From: UBA1672 sp050633285
GTDB taxonomy: Bacteria; Pseudomonadota; Alphaproteobacteria; Micavibrionales; Micavibrionaceae
DNA length: 64,000 nt
Assembly: GCA_050633285.1 (NCBI GenBank)
Contig: JBOEGG010000001.1
Location: 496,001-560,000, forward strand
Reading direction: 5' to 3'
Shown: one piece after another, positions 41,511 through 50,383 of the stretch
How positions within the stretch are numbered: position 1 is the stretch's first letter
Layout of the letters: each line of letters starts with the position of its first letter
Notes under the pieces: generated by a model
Database searches by the model: none
Told to the model about the DNA's origin: nothing
The model's input: only the letters and a program-made list of their open reading frames with translations
Position numbers and translations under genes: made by a program

Positions 41511-42849
41511 TGGCAAACGGTAAAGCCTTCACAACAAAACTTGCAAACGACATTGATACTTTATGTTTATGCATAATCGTTACAGCAACCAACGTCGAAG
41601 CGCTACCGATCGGGGTTAAGTTACCACCTAGATTTGCCCCAAAAACAACAGACCACCAAAGTGAAGAATCCGTAGCTGTACCAAGCGACGCCAAGATTTT
41701 GGCAAGCATCGCCGCCAACGGAATATTATCCGTTACTGAACTGAAAAATGCAGAGGACACAAGAAGAACACCAGTACCAAAGGATGTCTCCCCCTCCCCA
41801 ATCATAAACTGGACACCTTTGCCAATCGCGTCCAAAACATGGGCATGCTCCATGACATTAATGACAATAAAGAGTGCCATGAAAAACCCAATTAAGTCCC
41901 AATCAATTGCTTTATAGAACTTATCCGCCTCTGCCTTGTAACGGATCAACATCAACGTCGCAAAGGCAAGTGCCACAAACCCCATGCCGAGGTCTTTTAC
42001 GACAGGTAGAATTGATGTAGTCGCTATGGTTAGAATAAACGCGATTAACACAACAACTGAGAACCAGAAAAATCCTTTACTCTCTATCCCGTCATTTTCA
42101 TTAAAGCCTTGAATAAGCTGGGCCGCTTCTTTCTTTTCCTCGTCTGTTTTTAAAGAGGTGATTTTGAATATTTTGGCGCCCATAAATATTGTCGCCGCCG
42201 TCGCGACCACGACATATGGAGCAGCCTTTAAGAAAAAGCTTAAAAAACTAATCCCTGCGGTTCCACCAATAATAATATTCGGTACAGAGGAAATGAGGGT
42301 CAACAAACCGCCAATGTTAGTGAGTAACCCTTCAATCAATAAAAAAGCCAATAGCATTCCTGTTTTATTGAGCTTCCCTAAAGACACAACGGTCAAGGAT
42401 CCCACAATAATCATTGCCGTAACATTATTGAGGACAGCCGAGAACACCACAGTCATAACCCCATATGACCAAAGGAGTTTAAGTGGATCACCCTTTGATG
42501 CTTTAGTCAGCATAATCGCAATCCAAGAAAACAGACCTGATTTGGACGTAACATCAACAAAAACACTAGACCCGACAATGATTGATATCACCTTCCAATC
42601 AATACCCGGGATATAGACCGGCATTTCAATATGATGACCACCAGCAACAATAACGTCACCGAATGGTATGATGCCGAGGAGAGCCCCCAACAACAAACTC
42701 ACCATTGCGAAAACACCGACTATGACAGATTTCTTCGCATGAAGTTTTTCTTCCGCGGCAAGACATGCAATCATCATCACCAGAATTAAACCGAATATAG
42801 CGGTAATTGACGGTGTAACAGTGCTCAATGTGTGCTCTACATGCTCCAT
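41467..42849 (-). CDS. ArsB/NhaD (ion transporter) superfamily membrane protein
   Basis: A 460-residue transporter with about eleven to thirteen membrane segments in two repeats. Typical elements are VFSAVLNNVTAMIIVGSLT, LISSVPNIIIGGTAGIS and FGANLGGNLTPIGSASTLVAV, seen in NhaD-type Na+/H+ antiporters and ArsB-type arsenite exporters. The SVPNI and TPIGS loops point to NhaD/SLC13-like members rather than true ArsB. A His-rich loop (GGHH) is not in the ion pathway. It ends overlapping the M50B-like gene and lies seven bases after a universal stress protein gene, so the two are one operon. The ion is unknown. Confidence 0.85.
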   Translation of the reverse strand: MEHVEHTLSTVTPSITAIFGLILVMMIACLAAEEKLHAKKSVIVGVFAMVSLLLGALLGIIPFGDVIVAGGHHIEMPVYIPGIDWKVISIIVGSSVFVDVTSKSGLFSWIAIMLTKASKGDPLKLLWSYGVMTVVFSAVLNNVTAMIIVGSLTVVSLGKLNKTGMLLAFLLIEGLLTNIGGLLTLISSVPNIIIGGTAGISFLSFFLKAAPYVVVATAATIFMGAKIFKITSLKTDEEKKEAAQLIQGFNENDGIESKGFFWFSVVVLIAFILTIATTSILPVVKDLGMGFVALAFATLMLIRYKAEADKFYKAIDWDLIGFFMALFIVINVMEHAHVLDAIGKGVQFMIGEGETSFGTGVLLVSSAFFSSVTDNIPLAAMLAKILASLGTATDSSLWWSVVFGANLGGNLTPIGSASTLVAVTIMHKHKVSMSFASFVVKALPFAIMQIVLATVYVLVF

Positions 42850-42856
42850 AAAAGCC

Positions 42857-43795
42857 TCATAGCATTAAAAGGGGAATTTGCCGCAGTTCAATAGCCAACG
42901 GATAGGCTATACCATGCATGGCAAGCTGATCGTTGTCTTTTGCGTTCATAATAAGAAGGTCAACTTTTTGACTGAGTATAAGCTTTTTATACTCTACGAC
43001 ACGATTACCAAAGCTCACAATATCTTTGACAGTAACAGGCAGGTTATTTTCCTGCAAAACCGCCTTACAAGATTCAATATAATTCCGCGGCTCTTTTAAA
43101 AGCTGTTCTTTAATACCTTCAATCGCATCATCTGTATCAATTGCCGGAACTTTTGAAATCACATCCATATAGCGATCAAAGACGTTCTGATCTTCCATAT
43201 GCGTAAGGAAAACAGCCCCCTCAACTTGCGTAAAGCGTACTGCATAATTTATAAGGCGATGGTCATTTGATAAATGATCCGTGATCGCCATTACGCGATC
43301 TGTATTCTCCATCGCATGATCATGTGCATAATCTGCATTCGGATGCGGTAATATCAAAACTGGAGCAGTGGCTTGCTGTATCAACACATCAAGATAAGAA
43401 CCCAAGCTGTACTTATAAACCCAATCTTCACTTTTTAAATTACGGTAGGAACAAATAATATCCGGCTGAACTTGCTCCACCTTCTCCAACAGATCTTGCG
43501 TTGTTGTAAAGTCACCTTTACTTAAGACATTCCAAGTCACAGACGTCCCTAAAACACCAAGGAACCGTTGAACATCCTGCAAATATGGTTTTATATCGTC
43601 GGCATTCTTATCCGTAATAAGAAGAACAGAATTTATCTCAAGCAAACTATACTCGTAAATATCAACGAGTGCAGAACGGAATATGGATTCGAATTGATCA
43701 ACTTGCGCCATGGTATTGAAATGATAACAGGATGGAACAATATGAGAAAGCAGGAATTTTATATGATGTGACAGCAGGGCTTCTGTGTATCGCAT
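42857..43795 (-). CDS. Universal stress protein-type protein (tandem UspA folds)
   Basis: A 312-residue protein with two UspA-like halves. The first (about 30-155) ends in SYLDVLIQQATAPVLILPHP, the second (about 165-312) in MHGIAYPLAIELRQIPLLML. The classical ATP motif GxxGxxG is not obvious, so it may be a UspA-type protein that does not bind ATP. The start at 43795 has AGGA before it; an internal Met at position 29 is an alternative. The transporter gene starts seven bases after its stop; Usp domains next to or within antiporters usually act as regulators. Confidence 0.75.
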   Translation of the reverse strand: MRYTEALLSHHIKFLLSHIVPSCYHFNTMAQVDQFESIFRSALVDIYEYSLLEINSVLLITDKNADDIKPYLQDVQRFLGVLGTSVTWNVLSKGDFTTTQDLLEKVEQVQPDIICSYRNLKSEDWVYKYSLGSYLDVLIQQATAPVLILPHPNADYAHDHAMENTDRVMAITDHLSNDHRLINYAVRFTQVEGAVFLTHMEDQNVFDRYMDVISKVPAIDTDDAIEGIKEQLLKEPRNYIESCKAVLQENNLPVTVKDIVSFGNRVVEYKKLILSQKVDLLIMNAKDNDQLAMHGIAYPLAIELRQIPLLML

Positions 43796-43899
43796 CCTGC
43801 ATCGCTATACCCTTATCAAAGCCTCATTATAAGTGTAATTTAGACGCTCTATAATAAGTTAAAGTAGTGACGAGGCATTAGATATATTTTCGTTGAAAA

Positions 43900-44412
43900 T
43901 TATTTGCGTATAAGAGTGATAATATCGATGTGGCGGATACGAGGCCCGGAAGGGTTTTCCATGTCCCATATTTTCGCGCTATATTTATTTCCGTCTACTA
44001 ATACTTGAAACCCTTCGTTTCGATTTGCATTAGTGCGAGGGTTTGGGGGGAGGCACCCAACTCGATCATCTTTTCCATTGTTTTCTATCGCACATAGGTC
44101 TTCTAAAGCCTCTATGACTACAGCATCAGCAACAGGGTTAGAGCCATCACACCTATATTTCAGCATGCTTGTGCTCATCATATGACCAATCTCAACGTAG
44201 CATACACCCTTTATGAATCGTGTACTTCTTGGACTGGAAAACTTCTCCTCATATCCCTTTGCTATAAGTGTGGATCGAGCTTCTTCTACGCTTGTGGATA
44301 CGTTGATGCCTTCAATTTCTATGGCTTTGATGGTATCTATAATTTGTTGACTTGCATAGGATGGGGCAAGTGGTATCGTACAAAAAAACATAACCAGTAA
44401 TAAATGTCGCAT
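43900..44412 (-). CDS. Secreted hypothetical protein
   Basis: A 170-residue protein from ATG 44412, where a typical signal peptide begins (MRHLLLVMFFCTIPLAPSYA^SQQ). The longer frame to 44475 would bury this signal behind 21 residues and is less likely. After cleavage the protein has four Cys (GVCYVEIG, KYRCDGS, EDLCAIE and GCLPPN), possibly two disulfides. No known domain. It stands alone between the Usp and methyltransferase genes, all on the minus strand. Confidence 0.7.
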   Translation of the reverse strand: MRHLLLVMFFCTIPLAPSYASQQIIDTIKAIEIEGINVSTSVEEARSTLIAKGYEEKFSSPRSTRFIKGVCYVEIGHMMSTSMLKYRCDGSNPVADAVVIEALEDLCAIENNGKDDRVGCLPPNPRTNANRNEGFQVLVDGNKYSAKIWDMENPSGPRIRHIDIITLIRK

Positions 44413-44586
44413 TAAGAACCCTCTGCGCGTCTGAGTTGAGTGGAATAGTCTAACACTACGCATTGTTACGTTCAATGCTCGTTAGCTATTTTGCATGAAA
44501 CTTAATGATTTTGCCATTTACTTGTATACGAATAATATTTTTCACTATCATAATCTACAAGCCAAAAATCAATAAGGCTTATGCCC

Positions 44587-45705
44587 CTATTTAAGCGCTT
44601 CTGTATGGAATAGGGTGACACGTAGGCCTCCATGTTGAACCGGTGCGCTTATGGGTAAAAAGGGTAAACCAGTTACTTGAGCTAAGGCAACATCAGTCGT
44701 GATTATACCAACACGCCAACCTGAAAAACGGGTGCGCAATACATCGCCAAGCGCTTGATAGAGAGGTATAAGGTTTTTTGTATCACCAATGCGCCCACCA
44801 TAAGGCGGGTTTAGGATAACAAGACCCGGCATACTGGTCGGCGGGGTAATGTCACTGATCGTTTGTTGCTTAAATACAGTAAGTTCATCAACACCTGCTC
44901 GTGTGGAGTTTTCAGTGCTCATTTTCACTGCACCGCCATCTCTGTCGCTACCATAAAAATGAATATCCGTGGTGGATTGCCGCCTAACGCTTCGCATTTT
45001 CTCCCACGCTTGCGGCTCAAAAGTGACAAGTTTTTCAAAGGCAAAATGCCTTGTTCGTCCTGGATTTAAGCGTGCCGCTATCTCGGCGGCTTCAATCACG
45101 AAAGTCCCGGAACCGCACATAGGATCAAAAACGGGTTCTGAGCCGTTATAACCGCATTGCTGTAGAAAAAGAGCCGCCATATTTTCACGCATTGGTGCTT
45201 TGTTTACCGAAGCTTTATAGCCACGTTTGTGCAACAATGCACCTGAGGTATCTATACTAATTGTGCAGATATCACGATCAATACGTGCCATGACAGTAAT
45301 TTCAGCGTCTGATGAATGCGGGGCGTTTAAAGTTTTGCTTATTGCTCTCTCTATCCGCTCAGCCGCAGCAACTGAGTGGTATATACGTGATTTCGAACAA
45401 ACAGCTTCAACACGAAAAGGCAGGTCAGGATCAAGAACATCACCCCAATCTACTTCTCGAGCAAGCTTGTCCAGTTGAGCAAGGTGCGAGACCCGAAATG
45501 AAGCTATGCGTGCCAAAACACGCGAAGCACCACGAACCCATAGGTTTGCACGCCAGACTTCCGGCCACCCCCCCTTGATAGTAACGCCGCCTTTAATGGC
45601 TTTAGCTTGCTTAAACCCTTTGCTACGAACTTCGTCATACAGCAAGTTTTCCAAACCCGGCGCAGTGGCAAGAAAAATTTCAAAGGTCTTTATATTTTTG
45701 TTCAT
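44587..45705 (-). CDS. Class I SAM-dependent RNA methyltransferase with THUMP domain
   Basis: A 372-residue enzyme resembling the N-terminal half of RlmL (YcbY), which makes m2G in 23S rRNA. A THUMP-type part comes first (about 60-165), then the SAM motif DPMCGSGTFVIEAA and a catalytic NPPYGGRIGD motif for N2-methylation. The C-terminal RlmK half is absent, as in many alphaproteobacteria. The target could be 23S rRNA or tRNA; motif NPPY indicates base N-methylation. Confidence 0.9.
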   Translation of the reverse strand: MNKNIKTFEIFLATAPGLENLLYDEVRSKGFKQAKAIKGGVTIKGGWPEVWRANLWVRGASRVLARIASFRVSHLAQLDKLAREVDWGDVLDPDLPFRVEAVCSKSRIYHSVAAAERIERAISKTLNAPHSSDAEITVMARIDRDICTISIDTSGALLHKRGYKASVNKAPMRENMAALFLQQCGYNGSEPVFDPMCGSGTFVIEAAEIAARLNPGRTRHFAFEKLVTFEPQAWEKMRSVRRQSTTDIHFYGSDRDGGAVKMSTENSTRAGVDELTVFKQQTISDITPPTSMPGLVILNPPYGGRIGDTKNLIPLYQALGDVLRTRFSGWRVGIITTDVALAQVTGLPFLPISAPVQHGGLRVTLFHTEALK

Positions 45706-45759
45706 TTATTCTTCCAATACCCACTTTGGATCGGTTATAGCACACTTATAGTTATCGCC

Positions 45760-45861
45760 CTACGGCCAATAGAGGGCATTATTTAGTGCTTGGATAACAC
45801 AAATGACAAAGCCTATAAAGACAAGCAACACCTCTCTAGCGAATAGCTTATTTTCACCGAT
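45760..45861 (-). CDS. Possible small membrane protein with non-standard ATC start
   Basis: On the minus strand an exact GGAGG (45868-45872) is followed after six bases by ATC and a 33-codon frame that reads GENKLFAREVLLVFIGFVIC and ends NALYWP, stop TAG. It has one hydrophobic helix, like many bacterial one-pass microproteins. The weakness is the ATC start; an in-frame ATG or GTG is missing. AUC does work as a rare start. The gap 45706-46036 holds nothing else I can support. Confidence 0.3.
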   Translation of the reverse strand: MGENKLFAREVLLVFIGFVICVIQALNNALYWP

Positions 45862-46036
45862 ACCGTGCCTCCTTTAAAAGTAAATAAAAATTCTAATAAG
45901 ACAGTATAATTTGAAAATACAATTGTACTGAATGTAATACCTTTTAACGAAACATAATAAATCTGTTAGTTTAGGCGTGTGTACTTCGCTTTTTCATCAC
46001 AAGCCGCACCAATATTAGTGTCATTAGGAAAATGAT

Positions 46037-48505
46037 ATGAAACTTTCTACTGTTACCAACATCACAATGCTGTTTTGCTTTTTATTGGGGCTAGCTTCTT
46101 TTATTCTGTTAGCATTGATGTTTAAAAGCATCAACGCAGAACGTGATTATGTCAGCCGCCAAATGGAATTCTATATACTAGGCAACCAATTAGGGGGTGC
46201 CAGTGACCTCCTCACAAGAGAGGCGCGCAGATACACTATTTTCGGAGATAAAAAGCATTCCGATGCATTCTGGACAGAAGTTGACCAAACTAAAACGCGT
46301 GACGCTGTAATTGCACGCCTAAAGGAACTAAACGCTCCTGAAAATGAACTCGCACTTATCGAAAAAGCAAACTCCGATGCTCTTATTGCAATAGAAAATG
46401 CTGCTATGGAGGCCGTAAAAAAAGGGGATTTAAGAGCGGCACAAATATTAATGTTTGGTGATGAATATGATCGTAACAAATATATCGTTATGCAGCCGAT
46501 TGAAGACTTTCAACACATTATGAATAAACGCGCAAAAAGTGAGGCTGATGCAGCGAGAGAGAAGGCGATCGCGCTTTTAAAAATTACAAATTATGTAATT
46601 GGCGCCTTTATTCTTAGTATTCTTTTGGTACTTTATTTTATATTTAAAACCAAAATGATCATCCCCATTGTCTCCATTACTGATGCAATGAATAAAATTA
46701 TTGATGGTGGTGAGGAAGAAATCGACCTTGCGAATAACCAATTTTCCGAAATCAACGACTTAACCGAAGCGACTAATCTCTTTCAAAATAGTCTGGAAAA
46801 AAACCGTACACTTGCACGAGCTCTATCAGAGCATAAAGAAAGTTTAGAAGAAACAATCTTTGAACGTACACAAGAACTGGCAGAAGAAAAAGAAAAGGCA
46901 GAAGAAGCAACGCGCCTTAAATCTGAATTTTTGGCAAATATGAGTCACGAAATCCGCACGCCTATGAATGGAGTAATTGGTATGACGAACTTGCTTTTAG
47001 AAACTGAACTTAACGCAACGCAAAATACGTATGCTCGTACAAGCCTTAGCTCTGCTGAAAACTTGTTACAACTTGTAAACGATATTCTTGATGTTTCCAA
47101 AATCGAAGCAGGTAAATTAGAATTCGAAATCATCCCCTTTGATTTGCAATCTCTTATCGAAGAAGTCGCGGATCTTATTGCCGTCAAAGCACAAGAGAAA
47201 TCTATTGAAGTACTATTGAGATTTGCCCCGGACATCCCTCGTTACGTAATGGGAGACCCCGGTAGAGTACGCCAAATCTTCTTAAACCTCGCAAGCAACG
47301 CCTTAAAATTTACAGAAGAAGGATATATCCTCATCGGTATTGACTTCAAACATAACGATAATGGCAATATCGAGTTTCACGCCATTATCGAAGATACAGG
47401 AATAGGTGTTCCAGAAGATAAACAGGAATATATTTTCAATAAATTCAATCAGGCTGACGGGTCAACCACTCGTAAGTTTGGTGGTACAGGATTAGGACTG
47501 GCCATATGTAGGGAACTGACGCACATTATGGATGGGGATATTGGTGTAGAAAGCACCCCGGGTGTCGGTTCAACATTCTGGATTACGTTTCAACTTGCCT
47601 CCAATGAAACGGCACAAGCACGTAAAAAGCTAAACTTCTTTTCTGACTTAGATGACATTAAAGCCATTATTGTAGATGATAACAAAGTTGCACAAGATAT
47701 CGCAGCTGAGCAGATGCGTATAAAAAACATTGATGTCACAGTCGCCTCTTCAGGCAGTGAAGGCCTAAAACTCATCAAAGAAGCAGTGAAGCAAGGTACT
47801 CCCTTTGAAATTGGGATCCTTGATTACATGATGCCCGATTTAGATGGTATCGCACTTGCAAAGGCAATTAAAAAAGATAAGACTTTAAGAGATATATCCC
47901 TGCTAATGCTTTCCTCTGCACCTAGTCGAGGAGATAATGAGCGCATGATTGATGCAGGCTTTGACGGTTATTTGACAAAGCCCTCAGGCAATAATGATCT
48001 CATAATGGCGATGAGTGCAATCTGCTCTATGCGAGAAGGAAAAACAGAAAAAAGCCTTATAACACGCCATACCTTACGAGAGGCATATCTCAATAAGCAG
48101 CATGTTGATGAGGATATAAGTTTTAACGGCGCACAAATATTACTGGCCGAAGATAATCCAACAAATCAAATCGTTGCCACAACTATGTTAGAGAAAATGG
48201 ACTGCCTCGTAACACCAGCTGCGAATGGATTAGAAGCTGTGAAGCTTATTAAACAAAGGCATTTTGACCTTGTGTTTATGGATTGTAATATGCCGGAAAT
48301 GGATGGGTTTGAAGCAACCCGTATGATCCGAGCATTAGAAGATAGAGAGCAGTTCAAAAAAACCCCCATCGTCGCCTTTACTGCATATGCGATGAAGGGA
48401 GATGATGAAAAATGTTATGCTGTAGGAATGGATGACTACATCACTAAGCCGGTCAAAAAACAAGAAGTCATTCACGTTCTTAAAAAATGGCTTTCCCTTA
48501 CATAA
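46037..48505 (+). CDS. Hybrid sensor histidine kinase with two receiver domains
   Basis: An 822-residue two-component protein. Two membrane helices (about 7-29 and 184-205) flank a periplasmic sensor of about 150 residues, possibly with four helices. Next come a HAMP-like segment and coiled coil (205-290), HisKA with HEIRTPMNG (His304), the ATPase part with NALKFT and two glycine boxes (DTGIGVPE and GGTGLGLAI), receiver 1 (LDYMMPDLDG, Asp596) and receiver 2 (FMDCNMPEMDG, Asp749). There is no Hpt domain, so phosphotransfer must pass to a separate protein. No response regulator with an output domain lies next to it. The signal is unknown; the copper operon follows after 237 bases. Confidence 0.93.
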   Translation: MKLSTVTNITMLFCFLLGLASFILLALMFKSINAERDYVSRQMEFYILGNQLGGASDLLTREARRYTIFGDKKHSDAFWTEVDQTKTRDAVIARLKELNAPENELALIEKANSDALIAIENAAMEAVKKGDLRAAQILMFGDEYDRNKYIVMQPIEDFQHIMNKRAKSEADAAREKAIALLKITNYVIGAFILSILLVLYFIFKTKMIIPIVSITDAMNKIIDGGEEEIDLANNQFSEINDLTEATNLFQNSLEKNRTLARALSEHKESLEETIFERTQELAEEKEKAEEATRLKSEFLANMSHEIRTPMNGVIGMTNLLLETELNATQNTYARTSLSSAENLLQLVNDILDVSKIEAGKLEFEIIPFDLQSLIEEVADLIAVKAQEKSIEVLLRFAPDIPRYVMGDPGRVRQIFLNLASNALKFTEEGYILIGIDFKHNDNGNIEFHAIIEDTGIGVPEDKQEYIFNKFNQADGSTTRKFGGTGLGLAICRELTHIMDGDIGVESTPGVGSTFWITFQLASNETAQARKKLNFFSDLDDIKAIIVDDNKVAQDIAAEQMRIKNIDVTVASSGSEGLKLIKEAVKQGTPFEIGILDYMMPDLDGIALAKAIKKDKTLRDISLLMLSSAPSRGDNERMIDAGFDGYLTKPSGNNDLIMAMSAICSMREGKTEKSLITRHTLREAYLNKQHVDEDISFNGAQILLAEDNPTNQIVATTMLEKMDCLVTPAANGLEAVKLIKQRHFDLVFMDCNMPEMDGFEATRMIRALEDREQFKKTPIVAFTAYAMKGDDEKCYAVGMDDYITKPVKKQEVIHVLKKWLSLT

Positions 48506-48638
48506 GACTATCTTCGGGGTATCGCTATACAATCAGCTGGGTTTAACAACTCAACAGATACAGTAGAATGCATGCTATCATCGATGATTTGCACGAAATC
48601 CGATTTTATTCGTCATATAAGATTTTCATCACTTAGTT

Positions 48639-48653
48639 TGCGTCCATGACGCA
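48639..48653 (+). promoter_or_regulatory. Palindrome upstream of the copper efflux operon
   Basis: TGCGTC-CAT-GACGCA is a perfect inverted repeat 90 bases before the first gene of the efflux operon. It could be an operator, but it does not resemble a CueR or CopY site. Confidence 0.35.
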
Positions 48654-48742
48654 GCTTTCAAAATATTCTATATAAAGCTACATTATCGTCTCTGAATATA
48701 AATGCCTGAAACTTTAATGTTTTTTTAAACGAATAGTGTATT

Positions 48743-49123
48743 ATGTACGGAATGAAAAAATACGCACTTGGATTATTGATGTTGATGATGTTCATGCCTT
48801 CTTTGGTGTGTGCGATGTCATCTTGTCCAATGCAAAAAGCTAAATCAGCCGAAATGTTATGCCACCAGTCCGGTGAAGAATCTGCAAAAACACCTATGCT
48901 TTTACTAGACTGTATGGGTGTAGATTTATTTCAACAAAATGCCAGTAATGATTTTCAGTTAGACCAGACACTAGAAAAAATGGACTATGTGTGGGCTGAT
49001 ATATTTGGTCATAGTAGCTTTGATCTAAGTGCAACACATGATATACGCGGCCCGCCTGATAGGCTAAATCTACCGCGATTTGAACCTTCCATTATTCTTA
49101 CAACACAACGCTTGCGCATATAA
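48743..49123 (+). CDS. Small secreted Cys/Met protein at the head of the copper operon
   Basis: A 126-residue protein with a signal peptide (about residues 1-24, LGLLMLMMFMPSLVCA) and then SSCPMQK, EMLCHQSG and LLDCMGV, which could bind Cu(I) with Cys, Met and His. The C-terminal half is not recognisable. It lies 48 bases before the CusB-like gene. Small proteins of this kind at this position occur in other alphaproteobacterial cus-type operons. A metal chaperone or sensor role is inferred. Confidence 0.65.
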   Translation: MYGMKKYALGLLMLMMFMPSLVCAMSSCPMQKAKSAEMLCHQSGEESAKTPMLLLDCMGVDLFQQNASNDFQLDQTLEKMDYVWADIFGHSSFDLSATHDIRGPPDRLNLPRFEPSIILTTQRLRI

Positions 49124-49171
49124 GACCGCTCTTTTTCTTCAATGGTTAAACCAAAAGATTAAGGAGCGATT

Positions 49172-50383
49172 ATGCGCGTATTCATATTTTTATTATTATT
49201 TGTTTTTATTCCCCCAGCATTTGCCGCTGAACAGGCCTATATCTGTCCTATGCACCCACATATAAGTGGTCAAGACGGTGATTCCTGCCCGATTTGTGGC
49301 ATGTCACTTGTACCAAAGATAGAAGAAAATATAAAAACGCAAGGCGGCGGAATTCACACTTCTGAAATGCCAGAAGGTGCTTTTAAAATTGATCCATCTT
49401 TTGTGCATGTTTTGGGTGTAAAAACGGACGAAGTTACACATCATACATTTGGAAAAACAGTTCGTGCCTATGGTGAAATATCATCTAGTACAAGATTAGA
49501 GTATAAGGTTGATGTACGGGCCAAAGGATGGATTGTTAATCTTGCAAAAGATGCGGTTGGGGATGTGGTCAAAAAAGGTGATTTATTATTCACCTATTAC
49601 AGTCCCGAATTAATGGAAGCACAGTCAGATTTTTTAATAGGAAGAAATGTTGGTGGAGGCGATCAACGTTTACGTCTTTATGGCATGGGTGCTAAGGCCA
49701 TTAAGGAATTAAGACAAAAAGGTAAGTTTTTAGAAGAAACGCCGTTCTATGCATTTTCTGACGGTACCGTCACAATGTTAAGCGTACGAAAGGGAGCGCA
49801 CGTACAAGAAGGCGGAAATGTGATGACAATACAGGACTTTTCAAAAGTCTGGGTGAATGTCGATGTTCCGTTGCGTGATGCTCAATTCTTATCATTAGGA
49901 ACGAAAGCTACAGTACTGGTTCCTGAAACGGGAGAAGAGTACGAAACGATTATTGATTTCATTCACCCTGTAAACGATCCCAAAACTCGTACCGTGATGG
50001 TTAGGCTTATTCTTGATAACCCTGATGGTACGTTAAAACCTGAAACTTATGTAGATGCTGTTTTCGAAGCTAATCCTGCAAGTCGATTAGCTGTTCCTTT
50101 AGAGGCCGTTCTATATAGTTCCGCGGGCGCATATGTGATGGAAAACGTTAAAGACGGCTACTTTCGTCCGGTGATGGTAGAAATAGGTATTACATCAAAC
50201 GGTCTTACAGAAATTAAAAGCGGGTTATCACACGGACAGCGTATTGTGACGTCCGGTCAATTTATGCTTGATGCCGAAACTAACCTGAGAGGCGGCATGG
50301 CGGCAATGGGGCATGATCACGGTGGTATAGCAACAGAAAATGCAGCACCTGAAATGAAAGGAATGGATCATGGACAACACTAA
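49172..50383 (+). CDS. cusB: CusB-like periplasmic adaptor of a heavy-metal RND pump
   Basis: A 403-residue membrane fusion protein with a signal peptide (MRVFIFLLLFVFIPPAFAA). A heavy-metal binding domain comes first: YICPMHPHISGQDGDSCPICGMSLVPK-type pattern with CPMHP and CPICGM. The barrel-sandwich/lipoyl, alpha-hairpin (short) and beta-barrel parts follow (about 85-330), and the end is Gly-, Met- and His-rich (MKGMDHGQH). This is the CusB/HlyD-family adaptor for copper or silver. It overlaps the CusA-like gene by 14 bases. A CusC-type outer membrane channel is not encoded in the operon. Confidence 0.9.
   Translation: MRVFIFLLLFVFIPPAFAAEQAYICPMHPHISGQDGDSCPICGMSLVPKIEENIKTQGGGIHTSEMPEGAFKIDPSFVHVLGVKTDEVTHHTFGKTVRAYGEISSSTRLEYKVDVRAKGWIVNLAKDAVGDVVKKGDLLFTYYSPELMEAQSDFLIGRNVGGGDQRLRLYGMGAKAIKELRQKGKFLEETPFYAFSDGTVTMLSVRKGAHVQEGGNVMTIQDFSKVWVNVDVPLRDAQFLSLGTKATVLVPETGEEYETIIDFIHPVNDPKTRTVMVRLILDNPDGTLKPETYVDAVFEANPASRLAVPLEAVLYSSAGAYVMENVKDGYFRPVMVEIGITSNGLTEIKSGLSHGQRIVTSGQFMLDAETNLRGGMAAMGHDHGGIATENAAPEMKGMDHGQH

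Noticed and set aside
42158..42616. 152-residue plus-strand frame over the NhaD-like transporter
   Set aside because: Antisense of a membrane protein; hydrophobic composition is a by-product.
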